Below are positions 18,454 to 28,500 of a stretch of DNA of 64,000 bases, one piece after another (position 1 is the first letter of the stretch; every line of letters begins with the position of its first letter). The notes under the pieces were generated by a model. That model did not search any database. It was not told the DNA's origin and saw nothing but the letters and a program-made list of their open reading frames with translations. Position numbers and translations under genes: made by a program. Source of the DNA: Fastidiosipila sanguinis (lineage in GTDB: Bacteria; Bacillota; Clostridia; Saccharofermentanales; Fastidiosipilaceae); NCBI RefSeq assembly GCF_002998295.1, contig NZ_CP027226.1, forward strand, positions 372,001 to 436,000. The letters are read 5' to 3'.

Positions 18454-19663
18454 TATTTTACTTGGGATTTCAGGTGGAATCGCTATTTTTAAAGTGGCAC
18501 AACTCGTAAGTAATTTAAGTAAAAAACATCAAGTTAAGGTAATTATGACTGACAATGCTCTTAAGTTTATGAGTACAGAGGTTTTTGAAGCCTTGACAAA
18601 GAATAAAGTTTATACAGATGTTTTCTCACCTTATATTGAAGATGAAGAATATAAAATATCCCACATAGAACTTGCTAAGTGGGCAGATGTTTTTGTTTTA
18701 GCGCCTGCCACAGGGAATCTTATTGGAAAAATGGCAAGTGGTATTGCAGATGATCTGCTTTCTACATGCTTATTAGCAAGTAGAAGTCCAATACTATTAT
18801 GTCCAGCAATGAATACTTATATGTTAAATAATCCAGCAACAAGAGAGAACTTGGAAAAGTTGATTCAAAGAGAAGTTAATGTTATGGAAACAGAGAGTGG
18901 AGACCTTGCCTGTGGAGATTTTGGTAATGGGAAACTTGCAAGTCCTGAATCCATAGAAACTGAAATTGAAAGAATATTAAATGATAATAAAGAGATAAAG
19001 CAAGATTTAGCTGGAATGAAAATTTTAATAAGCGCTGGGCCGACAGTTGAAGCAATAGATCCAGTTAGATTTATAAGTAATAACTCAAGTGGGAAAATGG
19101 GCTATGCAATGGCAAAAGTAGCCAAGAGTAGAGGAGCAGATGTAACTTTAGTTTCTGGACCAGTAAACTTGGAAACTCCGGGAGGAATTAATGTTCTTAA
19201 AGTAAAAAGCGCTGAAGATATGTTCCAAGCTATCCAACGTAATTTATCAAGCGCAGATACTCTTATTATGACAGCTGCTGTAAGTGATTATAGAGTCAAG
19301 AATTTTAGTGAGAGCAAGATTAAGAAAAATGATGAAAGCCTTATCCTTGAACTTGAGAAAAATCCAGATATTTTAGCATGGGCAGGTGAGCATGCAGAAG
19401 CTGGAACTGTTCTCTGTGGTTTCGCAATGGAGACTGAAAATTTAATCGAAAATGCAAAAGATAAGTTAGAGAAGAAAGGTCTAGATCTAATAGTTGCAAA
19501 CTCTTTAAATGAACAAGGTGCTGGATTTGGAACCGATACTAATATAGTAACTCTGATAGCTAAAGATTCTTTAGAACAACTAGAGATCATGAGTAAAGCT
19601 AAAGTTTCTGACAAAGTTTTAGACAAAGTCCTGAGTATATTCAAGAATAAAAAGGGTGAGTAA
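18446..19663 (+). CDS. coaBC: Bifunctional phosphopantothenoylcysteine synthetase/decarboxylase
   Basis: Catalyses two steps from 4'-phosphopantothenate to 4'-phosphopantetheine. The N-terminal flavoprotein domain (CoaC) has GISGGIAIFK, PAMNTYMLNNP and the active-site cysteine motif ACGDFGNGKL near 155. The CoaB domain has SAGPTVEAIDPVRFISNNSS near 195, GKMGYAMA and the dimerisation/active lysine region KIKK. At 405 residues it is the usual length. AAGGAAG precedes the ATG, which overlaps the stop of the ECF gene, indicating translational coupling. Confidence 0.96.
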   Translation: MANILLGISGGIAIFKVAQLVSNLSKKHQVKVIMTDNALKFMSTEVFEALTKNKVYTDVFSPYIEDEEYKISHIELAKWADVFVLAPATGNLIGKMASGIADDLLSTCLLASRSPILLCPAMNTYMLNNPATRENLEKLIQREVNVMETESGDLACGDFGNGKLASPESIETEIERILNDNKEIKQDLAGMKILISAGPTVEAIDPVRFISNNSSGKMGYAMAKVAKSRGADVTLVSGPVNLETPGGINVLKVKSAEDMFQAIQRNLSSADTLIMTAAVSDYRVKNFSESKIKKNDESLILELEKNPDILAWAGEHAEAGTVLCGFAMETENLIENAKDKLEKKGLDLIVANSLNEQGAGFGTDTNIVTLIAKDSLEQLEIMSKAKVSDKVLDKVLSIFKNKKGE

Positions 19664-19675
19664 GGGGAAAAATAA

Positions 19676-20461
19676 ATGTTATTAGCTATTGATGTTGGAA
19701 ATACTAATATTTTCTTAGGTATTTATAAAGGTGAAGAGGTTCTGGATACATTTAGACTGAATAGTAAAAATGATAGAACTGCTGATGAGCTAGGATTACT
19801 TATCTTGGACCTATTGAGGTCATGCTCAGTGGATGCTAGTGAAATAAAAGGTGCAGTGTTAAGTAGTGTTGTTCCTCATCTTACAGAAAACCTAAAAATG
19901 ACTTTGGAGAAATTCTTCGCTATAACTCCTGTCATTATAGGACCAGGGGTTAAAACAGGAATTAATATAGCAACAGACAATCCTAAGGAGGTTGGTGCAG
20001 ATAGACTAGTAAATGTAGCTGCTGCTCACATGAAGTACAAAAAAGATTGTATTATTATTGATTTTGGTACTGCAACAACTTTTGACTATGTTGATAGAGA
20101 CGGTAATTTTAAATATACAATAATTATGCCAGGTCTTAAATTAGCTGCTGATGCTCTATTTACAGGAACAGCTAAGTTACCAGATGTAGAGTTAGTAATT
20201 CCAGATTCGATTTTGGCATCTAATACAGTTGAAGGCATGCAAGTCGGTATTATGCATGGTTATCTTGGAGCAGTTAAGCATATAGTAGAGGAGCAAATTA
20301 AGACACTTAAGATTGATCCTCTAGTCATAGCTACTGGTGGAATATCAGATAAATTTGTAGAGAAGCTCGACATAATTGATTTGTATGATCCTAATTTAAC
20401 CTTAGAAGGTATGAAATATATTTATAAGAAAACTTTAGGAATAAAAGGCGATCTAGATTAA
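19676..20461 (+). CDS. coaX: Type III pantothenate kinase
   Basis: Phosphorylates pantothenate, the first step of CoA synthesis; 261 residues. ASKHA-fold motifs are present: DVGNTNIFLGIYKG at the N-terminus, VGADRLVNVAA near 103, IIDFGTATTFDYVD near 123 and TGTAKLPDVEL near 163. The usual GG-x-I-xPG segment reads YTIIMPG, a modest departure. The gene lies 12 bases after coaBC. The three genes supply uptake, activation and the two middle steps of the pathway. Confidence 0.95.
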   Translation: MLLAIDVGNTNIFLGIYKGEEVLDTFRLNSKNDRTADELGLLILDLLRSCSVDASEIKGAVLSSVVPHLTENLKMTLEKFFAITPVIIGPGVKTGINIATDNPKEVGADRLVNVAAAHMKYKKDCIIIDFGTATTFDYVDRDGNFKYTIIMPGLKLAADALFTGTAKLPDVELVIPDSILASNTVEGMQVGIMHGYLGAVKHIVEEQIKTLKIDPLVIATGGISDKFVEKLDIIDLYDPNLTLEGMKYIYKKTLGIKGDLD

Positions 20462-20480
20462 TAAATTTAATAAAGAAATG

Positions 20481-20527
20481 AAAAGCTCTAATCAAGTGCT
20501 TACTGCAAATGGTTAGAGCTTTTATTG
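20481..20527 (+). terminator. Rho-independent terminator
   Basis: AAGCTCTAA and TTAGAGCTT form a hairpin with a long loop, followed by TTTTATTGTTTTTT. It lies between coaX and a convergent gene and may serve both. Confidence 0.8.
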
Positions 20528-20560
20528 TTTTTTACTATATTTCTTTGTTAATCTTTGGTT

Positions 20561-21808
20561 CTATTTTTCAGAACTTTCAGAATCATCTACTCTAGAAACT
20601 TCTATATCAGAGGATTTGTTTGCATAAATTGCCTCGTTATTATCTCCTGGTAGTTCTTCAAATTCTTCTTGTTCTTCATCAGCTAGAATTCTTCTTTTTA
20701 AAATGTAATAAACAATTAAGAGAATAATAAGCAATAGTAATAAACCAAAGATAACTAACATTGTTGGATCTAATTTAGCAAACAATGACTTGTTGCTATT
20801 TCCAGCATTCATATATGAATCATTGTTATTTATTAGAGCAGGACTGTCTTTATCTGTGCTAGTTTTTTCGGTGTTAGATTTTTCAGTCTTTTTAGTTTTA
20901 TCTGCTTTATCATCCTTGTTTGTAGTGCTTGTTTTTGATGCATCATCATTTTTAGATGTTGTAGTTGTTTCCTCAGAATTAGACTCTTCCTCGTCAGCTT
21001 TAGTGCTACTTGGAGCACTATAATCTTCCAAATATGATCCAGCTAAGTAGGCAGTTTTGCCGTTGTAGTTGATTACATACCAGCCATTATCTGTTATGCC
21101 GATTACATCAACTACGGTACCTTTATCATAGGAACCTAGGTATGTACTTGATAGACTTGCATCTGAACGGATATCTAAATCTGAAGTTAAGATCATTTTT
21201 TTGTTAATGTCTCTGTAGTTTTTATCGTTGCTATCTTGTGACTTAGTACTAGTTGATTTGGTAGTTGGTTTTGTTTGAGTTGTACTCTTAGTAGTAGCTC
21301 TAGTAGTAGCTTTAGTAGTTGGTTTAGGTGTTGGCGCTGGGGTAGGTACTGGAGTTGGTGTTGGTGCAGGAGCGACTACGTTGACTGTAAAGGCTCTGTT
21401 TAAAACAGTCCTGTTTAGGTCAGCACTAATTAAGTCATAAGATATATTAATAGGTTTAGCACCTTCTGAAGAATAGCTGAAGTTTACAACATAAGTATGT
21501 GAAGTTGAAGAATTATTTGCTAAATCAGTAGTAATATTAAAAGAACTGCCTTGTTGATATACATTAGAATTAGGACCAGAAACTAATGTTGCATTTTCAA
21601 CACCAGCAATGCTTATTCCAGCGCTGGCAAAATCGGCTCCTGAAATAGTCAAAGTTAAGGTTACAGTCTGGTTAGGCGCTACTTGATCAGCGCTGAGGCT
21701 AGCTGTTCCATCTGCTGCATTAACTTTAATACTAATGATTAAAATAGACATTAACATTAATATAGTTAGAAAAAGCGCTTTTGTTTTGTTTATTGTATTT
21801 GTTTTCAT
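20561..21808 (-). CDS. Surface protein with SH3-type domain and membrane anchor
   Basis: Exported protein of 415 residues. It has a signal peptide (about 1-31, ending VNA), an Ig/cohesin-like beta domain (about 33-150, beginning ASLSADQVAPNQTVTLTLTI), a PT-repeat linker, a bacterial SH3 domain (about 200-258, LDIRSDASLSSTYLGSYDKG then WYVINYNGKTAYLAGSYL), a Ser/Thr/Lys/Asp linker and a membrane segment near 353-372 with a cytoplasmic tail. It starts 2 bases after the stop of the cohesin-like gene and is the last gene of a three-gene minus-strand operon. SH3 domains of this kind bind wall peptides. No catalytic domain is seen. Confidence 0.7.
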   Translation of the reverse strand: MKTNTINKTKALFLTILMLMSILIISIKVNAADGTASLSADQVAPNQTVTLTLTISGADFASAGISIAGVENATLVSGPNSNVYQQGSSFNITTDLANNSSTSHTYVVNFSYSSEGAKPINISYDLISADLNRTVLNRAFTVNVVAPAPTPTPVPTPAPTPKPTTKATTRATTKSTTQTKPTTKSTSTKSQDSNDKNYRDINKKMILTSDLDIRSDASLSSTYLGSYDKGTVVDVIGITDNGWYVINYNGKTAYLAGSYLEDYSAPSSTKADEEESNSEETTTTSKNDDASKTSTTNKDDKADKTKKTEKSNTEKTSTDKDSPALINNNDSYMNAGNSNKSLFAKLDPTMLVIFGLLLLLIILLIVYYILKRRILADEEQEEFEELPGDNNEAIYANKSSDIEVSRVDDSESSEK

Positions 21809-21810
21809 AA

Positions 21811-22641
21811 TTAATCCTTTCTTTTATTCTTTAGTAGTCTATTAATTGCAAAAATTGCTAGTAAAGCAAGTATTATTATAATAGTAACTGTAAGAATTGG
21901 TTTGAAAATATTTGAATAATCAGTTGCAGATTCACTAGAATCTTTGGGAATTTCCACATTTAATGTAGATTCTTCAGTTGTAGTTTCTTTTGTCTCTACT
22001 GTGGTTGTTGATGTATGAGTAGCACTTGATTCCGAAGATGAGCTACTAGTGGAATCTAAATCAATCTTGCTAGTGGTTCCAACAGTCCCTAGGTTTTGTT
22101 CGCTTTGGACAGTGGAATCATTATTTCCAGAATTGTTATTAGAACTAGTGAAATTAGTTTCTACTTGATAGTATTTCAGCATTGTTCCTGGAATTCTATT
22201 TCCATAAGCATCAAAAAAACTAGAATTTGAAATTAAAATAGTAGCAACTCCTGGGTCTATAGCTCTTAAATTTACCTTTGCCAAAAGATTTTCATCAAAT
22301 GGTATTGACCCATTCTGTGCACTAATTTCTAATATCCCTGGTTCAACAACTTTTGCTGTTGTATTTAAGCCAGAATAATCTACAAACTCAGTATCTAAAT
22401 ATTCAAAAGCTTCATTATTATAATTTATTCTTATCGAATATCCAGATGAATATACCGCAGTTCTCCCGTAAACTTCAATTACTACACTATTTGAATTTTC
22501 TTCTGTTTTAGGCTTTAAGTCTACTACAGCGGACTGTGCATTTAGGTTGACATCACTTAAACCAATAGCTAGAAGAAACACTAATATAGAAGTAATAATT
22601 ATTTTATTAATATTATTAATTTTATTTTTTGAAAATGTCAT
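21811..22641 (-). CDS. Membrane-anchored cohesin-like domain protein
   Basis: Exported protein of 276 residues. A signal peptide (about 1-34) is followed by a beta-rich domain (about 38-165) with the cohesin pattern: VVIEVYGRTAVYSSGYSIRI, YNNEAFEYLD, an ISAQNGSIPFDENLLAKVNL stretch and a closing FFDAYGNRIPG. A Ser/Thr linker and a C-terminal membrane segment (about 246-267) with a basic tail follow. Cohesins bind dockerins, and the gene directly upstream in the same operon ends in a dockerin, so the two proteins probably form a surface pair. Domain assignment is by pattern only; another Ig-like fold is possible. Confidence 0.6.
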   Translation of the reverse strand: MTFSKNKINNINKIIITSILVFLLAIGLSDVNLNAQSAVVDLKPKTEENSNSVVIEVYGRTAVYSSGYSIRINYNNEAFEYLDTEFVDYSGLNTTAKVVEPGILEISAQNGSIPFDENLLAKVNLRAIDPGVATILISNSSFFDAYGNRIPGTMLKYYQVETNFTSSNNNSGNNDSTVQSEQNLGTVGTTSKIDLDSTSSSSSESSATHTSTTTVETKETTTEESTLNVEIPKDSSESATDYSNIFKPILTVTIIIILALLAIFAINRLLKNKRKD

Positions 22642-22651
22642 TTGTTTCTTT

Positions 22652-24757
22652 CTAAGATTGTTTTATCTTTCTTCTTCCTAAAATATGATAGTTAATGAGG
22701 GTAAAATCCATCATTGTAATTTTTCCATCTTTATCAATATCAGCACGAACAAATTCTTCCGGAGAAAGTTTACGTCTTCCTAATATATGATAATTAATGA
22801 GAGTGAAGTCCATCATTGTAATTTGATTATCGTTGTCCACATCTCCTAACATATAACTACCAGATGTTGTAGGTGTTGGCGTAGGTTTAGCTGTTGGTTT
22901 AGGTGTAGGGGCAGCTGTTGGCTTAGGTGTAGGAGCAGGTGTTGGTTTAGGAGTAGGGGTAGGGGTTGGAGAAGGCTGATTGCTACGGCTTGTAATTTCT
23001 TGTGTAGGAGGATAAGCAATAATATAGCCTTCCTTTTTTCCGTAACGTATTCTATACCATTGATTAGTGTAGCCTTCTGTATATGTACCTGCTACACGTT
23101 CTAATATTTCGATACTATTGCCTGGATTGATTACTTCAATTCCATTATCATCTGCTGCTGCCGGATAACTTCTTAACCAGAATGCAGATTTAAGGAGCAT
23201 TTTATCTCCAGCATTTGCATATGGTTTAGCTTTTGTTAATTCAAATTCAGATAAGTTAGTTCCATTATTTGGAGCTGAGCTTTGCAATACTGGAACAGAG
23301 TCATAGTATCTATTACCAGGGTCAGCATATGCAGTATTTGTCATATCTTGATATACAGGAATTAGGAACACAGATGGTTCGCTTAATGTTCCTGATTTGG
23401 CATATGTTTGATATTGAACCTGTGCCTCGGTAACAGGTGCTACTACACTTGTCATATATTGATGACCAATTCTTGAAGGAATTTGACTCTTTGGCCAGCG
23501 CATATTGAATTTGAAGTAGTAGTTGTTATTTTGTTTTGCGTTAATATAAGAGCTTAAAATAAATGTTAGTCCACCATAGATAGCTTTGTATTGACTATCC
23601 CAAGGAATCATGAGAGCTTCACGTCTCTCTGGACTTACGTTATATCCCATAGCATAAAGAATACCGTTTAACTGAGGATTGGAGCCATCATAAGCACCAA
23701 TGTTAAATACGTTATAGTAAGGTTTACTTAGATCTGGATTAAAGCTAGGATCTCCAAGTGCTTTAATAATTTCAGGAGTAGCTCTTAGTGTCCCTTTAGC
23801 TGAAGAGCTAATAGTATTTCCAACCCTAACTTCCGTTAAAATTCTGGTACCTACAAAAATTGGGTTAACCCTGTGATCTTTAGATGCTTGAATAATTGCT
23901 GGGATCATGTTGAGAAGATCTTGGTTTCCTGCAAACATAATCTCTAGTCTTCTTTCGGCAGGAACATAATCAACTTCACCGAGTTTTTCAAACATAAATA
24001 CATATTTTTCTGTAAGCCAGTTTCTTGGATCCATGACAAAAGCAATGGTATCCCAGCTTGCTGCGTACCAACCACCAGCATCATACATTCTGCTGTAGTT
24101 ATAATCTCTATAATCTCCGTAATATCCAGGGACTAAGTTTCTACCTGCATATGATTTTTGTTGATTCACAGCATACTCTAGACTGAAATCATGGTACTCA
24201 GGCTCAAATTGCCATGAAGGATATTTATTGTGCAAAGCATTCAAAGATTTGTGGTATGAAGGTGGGAATGAGTTAAGAACCTTCTCCCATTCTGCATCAG
24301 TATATGCAGAATTACCTGGGGCAGTTCCAGGATTTGATGGATCTGTCGGTACAGGTGTTGGGATAGGCGTTTCAGGGCTTGGTGTTGATTTAGATGTGAT
24401 CTTATGATAAGTATCATGACAAAGATAAGCAGTACCACCCAAGAAAGTAACTTTATACCAAACATTTCCAGTATATGATGAAAGTGAATATTGTCCACCA
24501 TTTGTTACTTCCAAAACAGTTACTTTGTCACCAGATTCTAAGTATCCTGTGGTGGCATAATTTGTTCCAGGACCTGAACGTACCCTATAGGTAGCAACAA
24601 CAGTTATTTCATCGCCTTTATTTGCATAATTCTCTGCATGTACAGTTAATGAAGGTAATGATAGAAATGTCAAAACAATAGCCAAAAACAAAGCTAAATA
24701 CTTGACGGTTGATTTTTCCCCAGTAGTATTATTATGGTTTTCTCCTAGATTATTCAT
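22652..24757 (-). CDS. Secreted LytB-type glucosaminidase with SH3 domains and dockerin
   Basis: Probable peptidoglycan endo-beta-N-acetylglucosaminidase of 701 residues. In order: signal peptide (about 15-42), SH3 domain (about 45-110), PT-rich linker, a glucosaminidase catalytic domain (about 150-425) with FPPSYHKSLNALHNKYPSWQ, SWDTIAFVMDPRNWL and the FEKL stretch, a second SH3 domain (about 510-575), a PTPKP-repeat linker and a type I dockerin (last 60 residues). The dockerin has two Ca-loop repeats, DVDNDNQITMMDFTLINYHI and DIDKDGKITMMDFTLINYHI. ATG 24757 is preferred over the upstream in-frame ATG because GGAGG precedes it. It is first gene of the operon with the cohesin-like and SH3 proteins. 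Confidence 0.85.
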   Translation of the reverse strand: MNNLGENHNNTTGEKSTVKYLALFLAIVLTFLSLPSLTVHAENYANKGDEITVVATYRVRSGPGTNYATTGYLESGDKVTVLEVTNGGQYSLSSYTGNVWYKVTFLGGTAYLCHDTYHKITSKSTPSPETPIPTPVPTDPSNPGTAPGNSAYTDAEWEKVLNSFPPSYHKSLNALHNKYPSWQFEPEYHDFSLEYAVNQQKSYAGRNLVPGYYGDYRDYNYSRMYDAGGWYAASWDTIAFVMDPRNWLTEKYVFMFEKLGEVDYVPAERRLEIMFAGNQDLLNMIPAIIQASKDHRVNPIFVGTRILTEVRVGNTISSSAKGTLRATPEIIKALGDPSFNPDLSKPYYNVFNIGAYDGSNPQLNGILYAMGYNVSPERREALMIPWDSQYKAIYGGLTFILSSYINAKQNNNYYFKFNMRWPKSQIPSRIGHQYMTSVVAPVTEAQVQYQTYAKSGTLSEPSVFLIPVYQDMTNTAYADPGNRYYDSVPVLQSSAPNNGTNLSEFELTKAKPYANAGDKMLLKSAFWLRSYPAAADDNGIEVINPGNSIEILERVAGTYTEGYTNQWYRIRYGKKEGYIIAYPPTQEITSRSNQPSPTPTPTPKPTPAPTPKPTAAPTPKPTAKPTPTPTTSGSYMLGDVDNDNQITMMDFTLINYHILGRRKLSPEEFVRADIDKDGKITMMDFTLINYHILGRRKIKQS

Positions 24758-25090
24758 AAAATCTAATCCTCCAAATAAGAAGAAGAGCAAAGGGCATACT
24801 TCTTCAAAATAACTTATTAACTAATTGTAAAGCATTATATCATCTAACCCCTACGAATAACAATTTATAAGGCTCATTTAAAGTGAATTTATAGTAATTG
24901 TTTACAATTAGAAAAAAGTTAGTATTCTTTGGCTCATCATTTTATAAAAATTAAATATATTATTATGTGAAAATGAAATCTTTTTTTAGCATATGGTAAT
25001 AAATTCAAATATGTTAAAATTGATTTTGATAAATAAACATAAATTTGTCGAATGATTAAGGGATTTATAATCTTAGAAGAGAGGACCAAA
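24758..25090. other. Intergenic region between divergent genes, no gene seen
   Basis: This AT-rich stretch separates the glucosaminidase operon (minus) from rpiB (plus). The only clear structure is a short palindrome, TAATTGT-TT-ACAATTA, at 24895-24910, which could be an operator. No RNA gene or open frame with a ribosome site is convincing. Confidence 0.5.
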
Positions 25091-25540
25091 ATGAACATTA
25101 AATCTATGGCTATAGGATCTGATCACAGTGGAGTAGCTTTGAAAGCTTTTATCAGCGAAGAATTAGAAAAACTAGGTATTAAAGTCTTGGATTGTGGTAC
25201 AAACTCTGAAGCATCAGTAGACTATCCAGATATTGCTAAGGCTACTTGCGCGAAAGTAATTGATGGAGAGGCAGATTCTGGAATTTTAATTTGTGGTACA
25301 GGTATAGGAATTTGCATTTCAGCTAATAAGTTAAAAGGTGTTAGAGCAGCTCAAGTTTCTGATGAATATTCTGCAAAAATGGCCAGAAAACATAACGATG
25401 CTAATGTGATATGTCTTGGTGCTCGTACAATTGGCCCTGATTTAGCTTGGGATATTGTAAAAGCTTACTTGCAAGAGGATTATGAAGGCGGTCGTCACAA
25501 TCGTCGATTAGATAAAATTAGAGAGCTGGAGGAAAATTAA
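25091..25540 (+). CDS. rpiB: Ribose-5-phosphate isomerase B
   Basis: Interconverts ribose 5-phosphate and ribulose 5-phosphate; 149 residues, the normal RpiB/LacAB length. Motifs seen are IGSDHSGVALK with the phosphate-binding DH, DCGTNSEASVDYPD, the Cys active-site loop GILICGTGIGICISANK, ARKHNDANVICLGAR and the terminal GGRHNRRLDKI. ATG 25091 is taken because GAGG lies 6 bases before it; the frame is open further upstream without a good site. It precedes the large degenerate helicase gene by 42 bases. Confidence 0.95.
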   Translation: MNIKSMAIGSDHSGVALKAFISEELEKLGIKVLDCGTNSEASVDYPDIAKATCAKVIDGEADSGILICGTGIGICISANKLKGVRAAQVSDEYSAKMARKHNDANVICLGARTIGPDLAWDIVKAYLQEDYEGGRHNRRLDKIRELEEN

Positions 25541-25582
25541 TATCAAGCTTTAAGTTAGTTCATTAGTTTTCTATTATTAGTT

Positions 25583-28500
25583 ATGACAAAAAATGAGATT
25601 AAAGACGTATTAGGATTTTGGTATAGCAAGGAAAGATTCAAGTCTGTTTATCCAGGAGCAGAGGAGATTATTTCTGATGAGTCAGAGGCTTTGCCATGGG
25701 ATAGCGAGGGAAACTCTGATGCTTACATGGTGTTTGGTGGTAAGATTAGTAATTCTAGAATTGACTCTTTATTAGACCCAGATAGTGATATCGCTAAGAC
25801 CTTTGATAATAGTAAAGAATATTCTTCAATCTATATCTTCTCTGTCAATCAAAGTGGCAATTACAAAAAAGGTAGTTTTAGAATTAATAATTATTTGTAT
25901 TTATTTTCTAGAATTTTACTAAACAAGAACTTAAATGAATTGGAATTTGAAATTGCTTCAATTAACGAGCAAATTGATTCTGAGATAAGTAGAGCCAATC
26001 CAAAAATAACCACAGAACTTCTTGAGAATTTAAATAAGAGTTTAGGAAGATTGATTTTCAACGATAAAGTCGAAGAAATAGATGGGTTGAATTTAAGCTC
26101 ATTTGCAATAATAAATGGCTATAGTTTAGCTAGTCAAAAACATAAATCGCAGAAACTTAATTTCTTAAGAAAAGCAATTAATGAGGTTGAAAAAACTGAT
26201 ACGCTTTACCAATATATTGAAAAAGGTCTTACAGGACAATTTGATATTTTAAACGTTGATGATCTGGATTATTGGGATGAAAATCTTAATCCTAAAGCAT
26301 ATCCAAAGTCAGCCTGGCCACGTAAGACTCTTCCGAATGCTAGTCAGCAGTGGATTATTAATGATTTTTCTAATACAGATAGCGGAAGTATTAAATCATA
26401 CAATGCTCAAAGATATAGTCACAGAAGTCTAATTGTAGAAAACTATATAGCGCAAAGTCTTGAAGAGAAGGCAGATTATCTTTTGAAATTAAAGAAACCT
26501 GCTGATGCATTTGCTATGTCTAGATTTTCTTATCCACCACAAAACAATTCAGCCAATTATTATAATCCTGAAAACAACTTGAGCAGGCATAATATGATTT
26601 TAACCGGAGTTGATAGAGAAAAGTTAAAATCAATTGTTTCAGAAATAATAGAGGCTGAATCTTTGAGTGTAGATAATAGCAGTACCAGCTACTTTGATTT
26701 GCAACGTAATAAAGAAATTTATTTAACTGAAGTAATCAATAAGTATAATGAAGAAACAGCATATATGAACAAACCTGCTTGGGGAGCTGCTGCAGTTTAT
26801 GTAGAGACAAGGGCTGATTTGCAGTTACTAGTAGATTTGCTTATAGAGTATATGGATGATAATAGATTTTATTTTGACAAAGAAAATCCTCAATTTTACT
26901 TACCAGAGTTTAAAGCTGTTCAAGATGATTATTTCAATTCAAAGAAGGAAGCGATAAAAGCACTAGAAAAGAACGAGGAAGTTTATAAAAGTGCATCTAT
27001 TTTTAACCATAAATTAGAAAAAGTTGAAAAAATACAAAAGCATATTGAAAATATTGAGCATAAATTGCTCAAGTTAGAAGAGCAGAAAAATGACTTGGAT
27101 AATTCACTCTTTTTAAATGAAGATAAGCTTCTCTCAAGAAAATATGAGCTGGATGAGATAGAGAAGAATGTTAATTTCTGGCAAAAATTATTATATAAAT
27201 TCCTGAAAATTGGGGAAGAAGCCAAAGCTCTTGCAGAAGCTGAAGAGAATCTCGAAAAGAATGAAATAGAGATTCAAAATATAAAAGATCAGCAAGATGA
27301 ACTTGTTAAGACTGTTCACGGTCTAGAAGCAAAAATTGCAGAGCTTGATATTCAAATAGACGAAGAACAGGGTATTATAAATGCGCTTCGTCCACAGGAG
27401 GAGATTAACAAATCTAATTTCGGAAGAAATTACATAGATAGGGATACATATTTAGATATCAACTCTAATAGATTCCATAATAGTACTCCTTGGGAAGATG
27501 AATCAAGCTTCAAAGCTAGATATGAAAATTTCTATAGATCTATGCAATTGAATAGAACTTTCGTTCTTAGATCAAATGAACTTAAACAGAATCTTAAGAG
27601 AATGAAGAAACTTCTCAATGGTGAGTATGAAGAGGTAGATGAGATAAACTCCTGGCAAAGTTTATTCTCTAGTTTGCAATTAATAATACCTCTAATCGCT
27701 ATGCCAAAAGCCACCCTTGAGAATCTATTGGAACACGCTAAGATTGGATCATCAGGAACGGTGGTAAGCTTAGATCCTCAGGAAGAGTTAGTAGATGAGC
27801 TAGTAAGTACGTTGTATATTGCTGATAGAGCTATATTCTTAGGCGACTTTATGCAAATGAATGTTATAGATAAATTCAATAAAACTATGCAAAGAGCCTT
27901 GCTTGCTAAGTATAATGCTTCTGAAAAAGTTTTATCATATAAATCAAGTAGTACAGATTACCTATTGTATTCGGAGAATAAAGTTATTGCCCTAGGAAAT
28001 GAGTTAGTACCATTTTCAGTTAGAGTTCAAAATAGAATAGTAGAACCTCTATTTTCACTACAAAATGAAATTTGTTTAGATAATTTACTCTTAGGTACAG
28101 CTATAGCTATGAACCCTAATCCTGACAAGGTATTGGAACAATCAACTTGGATGATGCTACATACTGAAACAGGAGAAAATTCACTTTTCACCACTCAAAG
28201 TGCAGATATAGCTATGGTCACAATTTGTGAGTATTTTGACAAACACCAGATTTCACCTAATCTTGGCATAGCTTTCTTCTATAATGAGGTCTACCAAAAA
28301 TGGCTTGAATTTAGTCGAGATTATTTAGAGCATAAGAAAAATAAAGATATAGATTATGTAGAAAAAGTTTACCAGTGGATAAAAGGTAGTAGTTTCTTGC
28401 TTGGAGAAAGTAATGGTAGAGAATTTGAGGAAATTATATTTATTGCAGGGGCTAGTCTAGATACCGATGAAAAATTAATATCTAAATTTATATCATCAGT

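Noticed and set aside
20790-21023. Plus-strand open frame within the SH3 surface protein gene
   Set aside because: It is a shadow of the Ser/Thr/Lys linker on the opposite strand, without a ribosome site.
22840-22975. Tandem repeat array or recombination site in the glucosaminidase gene
   Set aside because: It is the in-frame PTPKP linker of a surface protein, a common low-complexity feature.
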